Of a stretch of DNA of 40,241 nucleotides, positions 25,981 to 33,306 are shown piece after piece. A program made the translations under genes and the position numbers. The notes beneath the pieces are model-generated. The model saw only the letters and a program-made list of their open reading frames with translations. It was not told where the DNA came from and did not search any database. The stretch comes from Firmicutes bacterium UBA5389. GTDB taxonomy: Bacteria; Bacillota; DTU025. Position 1 is the first letter of the stretch. Each line of letters starts with the position of its first letter. The DNA lies in contig DHON01000049.1 in assembly GCA_002409965.1 (NCBI GenBank), positions 13,678 through 53,918 on the forward strand, read 5' to 3'.

Positions 25981-25996
25981 TGTGAACGCGTTCACA
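25981..25996. promoter_or_regulatory. Rex-type operator
   Basis: TGTGAACGCGTTCACA is a perfect 16-bp palindrome. It is identical to the operator consensus I know for the redox repressor Rex of Streptomyces, which releases DNA when NADH/NAD+ rises. It lies about 70-100 bp upstream of the sigma54 promoter of the NAD-linked hydrogenase operon, a sensible target. No rex gene is in the window. Confidence 0.72.
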
Positions 25997-26087
25997 TGTC
26001 TGCCGCAGCTGCGGATCTTCCGCCGCCGACAGCAACGCCTCGCATAGCAGCGGTTCAGCTGTCGCAGACAGTCCCTATGACGTCAAT

Positions 26088-26123
26088 GATGCCAAGCCGC
26101 ATCGGCCGATGCAGGTCTGCATC
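26088..26123. promoter_or_regulatory. Tandem enhancer-like dyads (GATGC-N6-GCATC, two copies)
   Basis: GATGC-ccaagc-style dyads at 26088-26103 (spacer caagcc) and 26108-26123 (spacer aggtct) are perfect in both half-sites, four bases apart, with centres exactly 20 bp apart, about two helical turns. They lie about 180-215 bp upstream of the -24 box, a normal enhancer distance for sigma54 activators. Dyads with six-base spacing are known for TyrR-type helix-turn-helix proteins, and the neighbouring activator has a TyrR-like helix-turn-helix. Confidence 0.6.
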
Positions 26124-26146
26124 GCACGTGCCCGAGTCCATCGCCC

Positions 26147-28309
26147 CTACGCGCGGCCATTCATGTGCTTCTGGATTTTCCTCACGATTGTGGACTGATT
26201 CACGCCTAGGGCACGGGCCATAGAGTAGGTGCTTGAGCATGTCTGCGATGCGCGCTCGATCAGTTGCCGCTCCACCTCCTCCACCGCTCTGCGCAGCGGC
26301 AGAATGCCCGACACGCGAACCTCGCCCGCATCGCCCGTCCCGTTCCTCTTGATGTGAGTGGGGAGATGCTCGATGCCGATGACAGGCTCCTCCACAGTCA
26401 CCACAAGAAACTCCAGCATGTTCTCGAGCTCTCGCACATTCCCCGGCCAGCTGTACCTCTCCATCGCCTCCCGGGCCTCGCGTGAGATCTGGCGTCTCCG
26501 TCCATACCTGGCACTCCACTTGTCAAGGAAATGATAGGTCAGCGGCGCGATATCGCCGGTCCTCTCGGCCAGAGCCGGCACCCGGATGGGTATGACATTC
26601 AGCCGGTAGTACAGGTCATTGCGGAAGTGTCCTTCCTTCACCGCCCTCTCTATGTCGCGGTTGGTCGCAGCCATAATGCGCGCGTCCACCCTTATCTGCC
26701 TGGTGCCTCCCACACGAACTAAACGCTTCTCCTGCAGCACCTGCAGGAGTTTCGCCTGCAACCCCAGGGGCATCTCGGTGATCTCGTCCAGAAACAGCGT
26801 GCCCCCTGAAGCCAACTCAATCAGCCCGGGCTTGCCGTCTCTGCGAGCCCCAGTGAAAGCGCCTTGCTCATACCCGAATAGCTCCGACTCGAGCAGAGTC
26901 TCGGGTATGGCTGCGCAATTGATCTTGACGAACGGCCCGGCGCTTCGATTGCCGGTCCTGTGGATGTACCTGGCCACGACCTCCTTGCCCACGCCCGATG
27001 CGCCGGTGATCAGCACAGTAGACGACACGTTGGATACCTTCTGAACTAGAGTAATCACAGCCTCCATCGCGGCGCTGTATGCCACCATATCCACCGGCTC
27101 GCCTTCGGCCATGAAGCTCTGGGATGGAGCACGTGCCCCCCCATCGGGCCGACCGAGAGATCGAACCGCCGGAACCAGCGCACATGGCTCGGGCCGTGCC
27201 GTATCCCGCTCGAAGCCTGCGGGAGGCGAAGGGGCAAAGGATCGTGCGATAACGATCTCGCCCGCGCCCACACCCGACGAGGCCAATCGCGCCGATATCG
27301 ATGTGCCGTCCGCATTCTCCATCGCAGCGGAATATGCGGTCACCGCACGGCGGCGCTGCCATGCCGCGGACTTCGCGGGGTACCCCGGCCCATCCACGCA
27401 TCCCCTGCACAGCGATATCTCTACAAGGGATGCGGTGAATTCTCCGGATGATATCGCGTCTAGGACTTCGGAGCACTCTCGAGGGCCCATGGCGCTCACG
27501 GCGCCCTGCCGAAACGCGCCGCCCGAAACATCCAGGCTGTGAAGCAACCCTGCCGGCAAGGCAAGCATGCGCCCTGGGCCTTCCGCCGTCACGTCCGGCA
27601 TCGATGGTGAGCAATCGTCGACGCACAGTCCCGACTCGTCGATCAATTTGCTCAGTTCTGCAAAGGTGAGCACTGCATCGGGCCCGCCTTCCACACCGCG
27701 CACGCAATCGCCTGCCTGCACGTGATCGCCGGGACAGCACTCCATTCTCAGTGCAGCGCACGAGGCAATGCACACGACCTGCCTCTGCCCGCACACGCGA
27801 GCCGCCCGCGAAGTCGCCACGATGGGAGAGACAACCGGCACAAGGTTCGGCACAAGATCTGGCCTGTGTACCTCGATCAGCCGGACAACGGCCGGACACG
27901 CCGAACTGATCGCGGCGCCGATGCGGCCCGCGCGCCCGGCCAGCTCGGCACGGTAGTGCGCGAAAAGCATCTCTCCTCCAGCCGCCGCTTCCCACACAGA
28001 GGCGAATCCCAGGCCTCGCAGCGCGCCGATGAGTCGCAGCGGATCAGTGTTTGGAAAAGCGCCGGCAAAGCCGGGCGCTACGATCACGGTCGTGTCGCCC
28101 TGCGCGAGCAGGTCCAGCACTGCCCGTACGCCGTCCGAAAATGCCGCCGCGCCGTGAACGCATTCTCGCACACAGCTGCCGCAGCCTATGCACACATCGC
28201 TCCTTACGCGTATGGCGCCATCTTCCGCGTTCACCGCGCCTACGGGGCACGCATCGATACATGCACAACACATCGTGCAACGATCATCGCGGGCTGCAAT
28301 CAGCTCCAA
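26147..28309 (-). CDS. Sigma54-dependent activator with ferredoxin and [FeFe]-hydrogenase-like sensor domains
   Basis: About 720 residues (from TTG 28309). Residues 11-54: two [4Fe-4S] motifs (CTMCCACIDACP, CIGCGSCVREC). Residues ~75-320: a degenerate [FeFe]-hydrogenase domain. Its L1 equivalent is SSACPAV (Cys138), L2 is ASCAALRME (Cys184; the usual Lys is lost), L3 is SLCRGCVDGPG (Cys301, Cys304), one residue shorter than CxxxC. A flexible ~75-residue linker follows. AAA+ domain: Walker A GASGVGKE (Lys442), GAFTGA (483-488) for sigma54 contact, Walker B GGTLFLDE. A TyrR-like helix-turn-helix (about 692-716) ends the protein. Start: TTG 28309 has GGAGG eight bases upstream; ATG 28360 lacks one and overlaps a -10-like TATAAT. 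The sensed signal (H2, redox or oxygen) is inference. Confidence 0.88.
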   Translation of the reverse strand: MELIAARDDRCTMCCACIDACPVGAVNAEDGAIRVRSDVCIGCGSCVRECVHGAAAFSDGVRAVLDLLAQGDTTVIVAPGFAGAFPNTDPLRLIGALRGLGFASVWEAAAGGEMLFAHYRAELAGRAGRIGAAISSACPAVVRLIEVHRPDLVPNLVPVVSPIVATSRAARVCGQRQVVCIASCAALRMECCPGDHVQAGDCVRGVEGGPDAVLTFAELSKLIDESGLCVDDCSPSMPDVTAEGPGRMLALPAGLLHSLDVSGGAFRQGAVSAMGPRECSEVLDAISSGEFTASLVEISLCRGCVDGPGYPAKSAAWQRRRAVTAYSAAMENADGTSISARLASSGVGAGEIVIARSFAPSPPAGFERDTARPEPCALVPAVRSLGRPDGGARAPSQSFMAEGEPVDMVAYSAAMEAVITLVQKVSNVSSTVLITGASGVGKEVVARYIHRTGNRSAGPFVKINCAAIPETLLESELFGYEQGAFTGARRDGKPGLIELASGGTLFLDEITEMPLGLQAKLLQVLQEKRLVRVGGTRQIRVDARIMAATNRDIERAVKEGHFRNDLYYRLNVIPIRVPALAERTGDIAPLTYHFLDKWSARYGRRRQISREAREAMERYSWPGNVRELENMLEFLVVTVEEPVIGIEHLPTHIKRNGTGDAGEVRVSGILPLRRAVEEVERQLIERASQTCSSTYSMARALGVNQSTIVRKIQKHMNGRA

Positions 28310-28358
28310 ATCAGGGGCCTCCAGTCGCAATGCACAATCGCATCGGTTACGCGAAGCC

Positions 28359-28364
28359 ATTATA
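28359..28364 (-). promoter_or_regulatory. Possible -10 box of the regulator gene
   Basis: Minus-strand TATAAT, perfect match to the sigmaA -10 box, about 50 bases upstream of the preferred TTG start. No convincing -35 box lies 16-18 bases upstream. Confidence 0.35.
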
Positions 28365-28410
28365 TCACTGCGGTCCGTGCTGTGCACAGGGCCATCCCGC
28401 GGCCGCAGGT

Positions 28411-28439
28411 TTCGAAGGAGCGTTCTGATGTTGTATAAT
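28411..28439 (+). promoter_or_regulatory. Probable sigmaA promoter of ddh
   Basis: TTCGAA (28411-28416), 17-base spacer, then perfect TATAAT (28434-28439), about 32 bases before the ddh ATG. It is divergent from the regulator gene. Confidence 0.55.
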
Positions 28440-28471
28440 CCAGATAGCCGTGTGTTGGGAGGCGTATTCAG

Positions 28472-29380
28472 ATGCAGAGAACTCGTGTAGCCGTGGTTGG
28501 GCTGGGTAGTGTTGGGCGAGGCGCCGCCGATGCCGTAGCAGCATCGCCGGATTTCCAGTTAGTCGGGGTTGTCAGAAGGCGAGCGGAGCCGGAAGAACGC
28601 GCCAGCGGGCCCCATTGGGAAGTTCCCGCGGTGACTCGAATGGAGCAGTTGGACGGCGTTCAAGCTGCCCTAATGTGCGGGCCCACGCGCCAGCTCGAAT
28701 CCGGGGAACGCGCCCTGCTGCGATCGGGGGTAAGCGTGGTAGACACATTCGACATACACGGAGATGCGCTGTGGAACCACAGGCAAGCGCTGCGTGATGC
28801 GGCTGTCGAAGGCGGGGCAAGGGCCGTGATCTCCGCGGGTTGGGACCCGGGCACGGACTCCGCCATCAGGGCCCTCCTGGAAGTGATCGCCCCCTTCGGG
28901 ATCACCTACACTAATTTCGGGCCGGGCATGAGCATGGGCCACTCGGTAGCCGTTCGCGCGCTCCCAGGGGTGGCGGACGCCGTCTCCATCACTCTCCCCG
29001 CAGGCTACGGCAGGCACAGGCGGGCAGTGTACGTCAAGCTCGATGGGTCGCGGCCCTTCGCCGATGTGGAATGCGATATCCGACAAGACCCGTATTTCGT
29101 GAGGGATGAGACCGACATAGTCGAAGTGGAATGCATGAGCCAGGCCGCCGATTCGGGGCACAAAGTGGTAATCGACCGAAAAGGCACTGCGGGTTGCACC
29201 GGCAACCAACTGCTCAGGTGCGAAATGCGGATATCCAACCCGGCCGTGACAGGCCAGATCATGGTGGGGGCGCTCAGGGCAGGGCTCAAGAAGGCTCCGG
29301 GCGCGTACACCCTGATCGAACTGCCGGCAGCCGACATGCTGCCAGGGTCGCTGGAGGACTTGGTGAAGCGGATCGTGTGA
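28472..29380 (+). CDS. ddh: meso-Diaminopimelate D-dehydrogenase
   Basis: NADP-dependent enzyme converting L-tetrahydrodipicolinate plus ammonia to meso-diaminopimelate in one step, bypassing the acylated lysine-pathway intermediates. The 302 residues start with Rossmann motif VAVVGLGSVGRGAADAV; VVDTFDIHGDALWNHR, VISAGWDPGTDSAIR and FGPGMSMGHSVAVRAL match the family closely. ATG 28472 has GGGAGG upstream. The stop codon at 29380 abuts the stop of the convergent GGDEF gene with no space between. Its relation to the neighbouring regulator is not evident beyond the divergent arrangement. Confidence 0.93.
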   Translation: MQRTRVAVVGLGSVGRGAADAVAASPDFQLVGVVRRRAEPEERASGPHWEVPAVTRMEQLDGVQAALMCGPTRQLESGERALLRSGVSVVDTFDIHGDALWNHRQALRDAAVEGGARAVISAGWDPGTDSAIRALLEVIAPFGITYTNFGPGMSMGHSVAVRALPGVADAVSITLPAGYGRHRRAVYVKLDGSRPFADVECDIRQDPYFVRDETDIVEVECMSQAADSGHKVVIDRKGTAGCTGNQLLRCEMRISNPAVTGQIMVGALRAGLKKAPGAYTLIELPAADMLPGSLEDLVKRIV

Positions 29381-31522
29381 TCAGACGCGCGCCAGGTCGC
29401 TTCGAGTCGAATCCTGATCGCAGGCTTGCGCGACCTTGTTCTTGCCCTGGCGCTTGGCCTCGTACATGGCCGCGTCGACAGCCTTCACAAGAGCATCGAC
29501 TGATTGGCCGGATGCGGGCACCGAAGCCACGCCCAGGCTTATGGTGGCCGTTACCGGGCTGCCGTCCACCATGAGCGGCGTGCTCTCCATTCGCGCTCGG
29601 AGCCGCTCCGCAAACGCCACACCATCAACCTGCGTTGTGTTGGGCAGAATAATCATGAACTCGTCGCCGGCGTATCGCGCGAGTATGTCGGATTTGCGGG
29701 CGATCGCTCTCATGGTGTCGGCCAGGTGGATCAGGTGCGCATCGCCGATGGCGTGCCCGTACCTGTCGTTGATGTGCTTCAGACAGTCACAGTCGAGCAT
29801 GACAAGCGAAAGAGGCGTGCTGTGCCTGACGGACCTTTCGATCTCCTTGTCGAGGAGGTCGCAGAAATACCTGTAGTTGCCCAGTCCAGTGAGGTCGTCG
29901 GTGAGAGACGTCTCGCGGGCTGACTGGTACAGCCGCGCATTCTCCAGGGCTATCGCGGCGCTGGATGCGATAGTCATGAGCAGGTCCTTCTCTTCCTCGC
30001 CATAGGCGTTCACAGTGTAGCTCTGCGCGGAAATGGCGCCTACAACGTGGGCGCCCATACGCATGGGCACGATTATCACTGAGCTGGTAACGTCATCGTC
30101 ATGCCCTACTCTGCGCTCCCCGTCCATCATCTCGTCTTCCTGTCGGTTGAACAGAAGAGCTTGACCGCTGGTGATCACGTTCGCGGTGGGACCCGATTCC
30201 ATTCCAAACCGCATCGAAGGAGAGCGAACTCCCTGGTCCATGAGGAACGCCATTTCGATCTCGCGGTTTGCCGCGTGGTATATGGCGACGAAGAACGCGT
30301 CGACCGAGATGATGCGGCAGACCTCTCGGTAGATCTTCTCGAAGAGCGCATCGCGTTCAAGAACCGATGTTAGGCTCATGGATATCTCGTTGAGGGTGGA
30401 CAGATAGTCGGCCCTCCGCCGGACCTCCTCTAGGAGATGAACGTTTCCCACAACCACGCTCAGCTGTTTCCCCAGAGTCTCGAGGAACTCGCAGTCTTCG
30501 GCGGTGTACGACGCTCCCTGCCGCTTGTCGCCGAAAGCCAGAGCCCCGATACAGTCTGGACCCGACATCAGCGGAGTGGCGGCCAGTGCGCACAACCCTT
30601 CCTCGGCGACTTCCGGGATGGCGGCATCGAACGATGCATAGTTGGATATCCTCACCGTCTGCCTCTGCGCGATGGCCACATTGACTAGCCCTTCGTTCCT
30701 GCCCAGCTTTCGGCTGCAGAGACCGGGAGGCAGATTCCTGCAGGCAGACGCAACCAGCCGACCCTGTCGGTCCTTCAGAGCCACTAGCCCTATGTCGCCG
30801 TCAAGCACCTCCAGCCCGCCGTCGAGAATCAACTCCAGCGTGGCCCGAAGGCCAATTCCGGAGTTGATCTTGCGCGTAATCCGCGCCAGCACCTGGTCCC
30901 AGTGCGCCCTCTTGTCGAGCTTCTCACGAGAGGAAGCGAGCTGTGCAACGTAGTCCCTAAGAACCTGCGACACCAGCCCGATTCCCCCACCCACGAACAG
31001 AATGACGCCGCACCTGTACGGAAGCGTCCACCTGGGAACTGCGAGCGCTCCGGACCACGGAAGAGCGGCCGCCGCATACAGGCCGGCCGACAAGATCCCG
31101 CCCAGTGAGGACGAAATCGCGCCGTGTTGGAGGGCGATGATGACCAACTCGATGAAATACAGCGCGTACGCCTCGCTCGCAAGCCCGCCGCCTAGATACA
31201 CGCAGATGGATATCAGCCCCAAGTCAAGGGCGGACGCGGCGGTATCGACTCCACGATGACCAAGCTTCCTGCCGAGCAGCCATACGCCGGCAGAGACCGC
31301 GATTGCAGGCGCCACAGTAGTGATGAGACCTGGGTTTACCTTAAGCCTGCTCAGAGCGAGCATTAGGCACGCGACCACGATCACTGCCCGCAGCAAGACA
31401 ACGGCAATCCCAGCCAGGCGCGCATACCTCGGCTGCGGATCAGGCGGAGAGAACGAAGCCCTCCTCTTGTTTGTCGATGCTGACAACTGCATCACCAGCC
31501 ATTGCCTTCTTGCTAACCTCAC
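29381..31522 (-). CDS. Membrane-bound GAF-GGDEF diguanylate cyclase
   Basis: About 713 residues. The N-terminal ~200 residues hold about six hydrophobic helices (an MHYT/MASE-like membrane sensor I cannot name). A coiled linker, two GAF-like domains (about 215-360 and 380-530) and a C-terminal GGDEF domain follow. The active-site motif reads AGDEF in RYAGDEFMII, an accepted variant, and the inhibitory I-site RxxD (RKSD) lies five residues before it, so feedback-regulated cyclic-di-GMP synthesis is predicted. Later DAAMYEAKRQGKNKV is the normal tail. GTG 31522 overlaps the antiporter stop by four bases; ATG 31492 is an alternative with AAGAAGG upstream. Third gene of the PII-like-antiporter unit. 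Confidence 0.88.
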   Translation of the reverse strand: MRLARRQWLVMQLSASTNKRRASFSPPDPQPRYARLAGIAVVLLRAVIVVACLMLALSRLKVNPGLITTVAPAIAVSAGVWLLGRKLGHRGVDTAASALDLGLISICVYLGGGLASEAYALYFIELVIIALQHGAISSSLGGILSAGLYAAAALPWSGALAVPRWTLPYRCGVILFVGGGIGLVSQVLRDYVAQLASSREKLDKRAHWDQVLARITRKINSGIGLRATLELILDGGLEVLDGDIGLVALKDRQGRLVASACRNLPPGLCSRKLGRNEGLVNVAIAQRQTVRISNYASFDAAIPEVAEEGLCALAATPLMSGPDCIGALAFGDKRQGASYTAEDCEFLETLGKQLSVVVGNVHLLEEVRRRADYLSTLNEISMSLTSVLERDALFEKIYREVCRIISVDAFFVAIYHAANREIEMAFLMDQGVRSPSMRFGMESGPTANVITSGQALLFNRQEDEMMDGERRVGHDDDVTSSVIIVPMRMGAHVVGAISAQSYTVNAYGEEEKDLLMTIASSAAIALENARLYQSARETSLTDDLTGLGNYRYFCDLLDKEIERSVRHSTPLSLVMLDCDCLKHINDRYGHAIGDAHLIHLADTMRAIARKSDILARYAGDEFMIILPNTTQVDGVAFAERLRARMESTPLMVDGSPVTATISLGVASVPASGQSVDALVKAVDAAMYEAKRQGKNKVAQACDQDSTRSDLARV

Positions 31523-32712
31523 ACCTGCGCTGTCGCCGAATCACCCGCGTGAATCTCGCCCGATCGCCCGAGCGATGCCGCCAGAAGCGCCGGTCCTATC
31601 GCCTCAAACACCAGAATCCCAGGCACAACCACCGACGCCAGCATTGAACGGTGATCGGGCAGCGCAACGCCGGCGGCGACAGTGAGCCCCGCAGCCAAGC
31701 CCGCTTGGGGCAAGAGCGATACGCCGATATGGCGATGTACGATCGGGCTGGTCTGCAACGTCCGCGCAGCGAAGCTCGAGCCGAGTGCCTTGCCGATTAC
31801 GCGCGCCGCCAAATACAGGGCAAAAAGCGAAATCGACCCCGCGAGAGACTTGAAGCTGCACCCCACTCCCGCAAGAGCAAACAGAACCACATAGACCGGA
31901 GGCGAGAACCGATCTATCGTCGCGAACAGCTTCCTACTGCCCATGACGAGGTTCGAGAGCGTCGCGCCCAGCACCAGACAGCTGATGAGCGGCGATACAT
32001 GCATCCTGGCGCCCAACCCGGCGGCGAGCAGCACCGAACCCACCACTATTATCACCAGCTCGTCGCCTCCCCTGGCATACTTGACGAAGTAACCCAGAGC
32101 AATGCCGATCACCACGCCCACCATGACGGAACCCGCAAGTTCCCACAGAAACACGCCCGCCACGCCGGCAATCGACTGCGGCGCGCCCGCCACGGGCAGA
32201 GCGCGCGCCACAGACACCGAAACAGCGTAGAGCAGAATGCACACGGCATCATCCATGGCCACCACCGACAGGAGCATCCGGGTGAGCGGTCCATCCGCCT
32301 TGTGCCTTCTGATGATCATTATCGTCGTAGACGGAGCTGTGGCTGCGGCAATTGCCCCCAGAGCGAGCCCGAAGCCAAGCGGCTTGCCAGCCATCGCGGA
32401 TGCGGCCACAACCGCCAGTATACATCCGACCGCCTGCCCAAACGCGATTCCGATGGCCCCCCGCGGGAGCGACCGAACCCTGCGCGCCTCGAGCTCGCCT
32501 CCGACCACGAAGGCGATCAGCGACAGACCCACCTCAGATGCGAACGCTGCGCCCGCCGGCGTTATCGCATCGGCAATCCCCGGCCATACGTGTCCCAAAG
32601 TCACACCGGCTAGGAGGTAACCCACCACCGACGAAACGCCAAAGCCCGCAGCGGCTCGCCCCAAAGCGACGCCGCTCAACATGATCAGACCCACCGCAAG
32701 AATACTGCTCAT
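31519..32712 (-). CDS. CPA2-family monovalent cation:proton antiporter
   Basis: An integral membrane protein of ~397 residues with about 11-12 hydrophobic segments, of the Kef/NapA-type cation-proton antiporter family. Seen: VVGYLLAGVTLGHVWPG early, the acidic MDDAVCILLYA in the middle (the conserved ion-binding Asp pair position), and SPLISCLVLGATLSNL. There is no C-terminal TrkA-N nucleotide-binding domain, so any ligand control must come from outside. ATG 32712 has GGAGAGG six bases upstream. It lies 27 bp after the PII-like gene and overlaps the GGDEF gene by four bases. Confidence 0.85.
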   Translation of the reverse strand: MSSILAVGLIMLSGVALGRAAAGFGVSSVVGYLLAGVTLGHVWPGIADAITPAGAAFASEVGLSLIAFVVGGELEARRVRSLPRGAIGIAFGQAVGCILAVVAASAMAGKPLGFGLALGAIAAATAPSTTIMIIRRHKADGPLTRMLLSVVAMDDAVCILLYAVSVSVARALPVAGAPQSIAGVAGVFLWELAGSVMVGVVIGIALGYFVKYARGGDELVIIVVGSVLLAAGLGARMHVSPLISCLVLGATLSNLVMGSRKLFATIDRFSPPVYVVLFALAGVGCSFKSLAGSISLFALYLAARVIGKALGSSFAARTLQTSPIVHRHIGVSLLPQAGLAAGLTVAAGVALPDHRSMLASVVVPGILVFEAIGPALLAASLGRSGEIHAGDSATAQV

Positions 32713-32739
32713 ATAAAACCTCTCCGCCAACACGCGAGG

Positions 32740-33111
32740 TTACTGACCGAGCTCGTCAAGGTCCGAGTGGCGCTTAGGGAAGCCCGCTGCCCTGCCCACC
32801 GGAACCGTAAAAAGCAGCCCCGAACCGGGGCGACTCAGGTCGCCGACAACGCTTTCGACAGCCGCTATGGCTTCGTCGACCTGCTCCTCGGGAAGCAATG
32901 CGAAAACCGTTCTATTGTAGGGCCGGCTCTCATTGAGATGAAGCCGCAGGGCGGCAAAAATCGGTATCGAAGAGTTATCGATTTCGGAAAGGGCGCGCCC
33001 CATACCCATACTCTCTATGCAGGTCGCTCCAGTAATTCCCGCCCGAAGAAAGGACGAGAATAAGTCGTCAAGGAGCGCAGTGTCGTTCAGAACCACAAAC
33101 AGGACTTGCAC
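32740..33111 (-). CDS. PII-like (GlnB-fold) signalling protein
   Basis: A small protein (~123 residues) whose pattern matches the nitrogen regulatory PII superfamily rather than GlnB itself. It begins VQVLFVVLNDTALLDDLFSSFLRAGITGATCIES, the first beta-alpha-beta unit. Residues around GMGRALSEIDNSSIPIF occupy the T-loop position, and the second repeat includes RPYNRTVFALLPEEQVDEAIAAVESVVGDL, followed by GSGLLFTVPVGRAAG. The classical uridylylated Tyr51 context is absent. GTG 33111 follows GGAGGG at seven bases; ATG 33135 upstream is possible. Such PII-like proteins commonly bind adenine nucleotides and control a neighbouring transporter. Here that would be the CPA2 antiporter, by inference. 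Confidence 0.78.
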   Translation of the reverse strand: MQVLFVVLNDTALLDDLFSSFLRAGITGATCIESMGMGRALSEIDNSSIPIFAALRLHLNESRPYNRTVFALLPEEQVDEAIAAVESVVGDLSRPGSGLLFTVPVGRAAGFPKRHSDLDELGQ

Positions 33112-33158
33112 ACGAATTCCCTCCAGAATGGGCATGCCTTGCATTGTTGCTAGCTACC

Positions 33159-33187
33159 ACTATACCCGACCGAATCATCCACTGCAA
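33159..33187 (-). promoter_or_regulatory. Sigma A promoter of the PII-like/antiporter/GGDEF operon
   Basis: Minus strand TTGCAG (33187-33182), 17-base spacer, TATAGT (33164-33159). The predicted start is about 40 bases upstream of the GTG start. Confidence 0.6.
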
Positions 33188-33306
33188 GAGGTTTCCATAC
33201 CGCATGCAGATCGCATCAGAGAAGACGTTGCTGCAGGAGGACAACGCCCGGCATTCGGTGAAATCATGCATAGCAGTACACTCGCGTAGAATAGGGAGGC
33301 AGTCGA

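Noticed and set aside
25990..26004. CCGCAGCTGCGG-type palindrome near 26003-26014 as an additional operator
   Set aside because: A single short GC-rich palindrome, not repeated and unlike the GATGC dyads; chance is likely in this base composition.
26061..26073. CTGTC-GCA-GACAG hairpin as terminator of the regulator gene
   Set aside because: Only five base pairs with no U-tract; too weak to call.
26868..27995. Minus-strand 375-codon frame within the regulator gene in another frame
   Set aside because: The overlapping frame encodes the clearly conserved H-domain and AAA+ region; the alternative is Arg/Gly-rich and unrecognisable.
31651..32613. Plus-strand 320-codon frame opposite the antiporter
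   Set aside because: Highly basic, low-complexity translation opposite a membrane protein gene; no ribosome site or family match.
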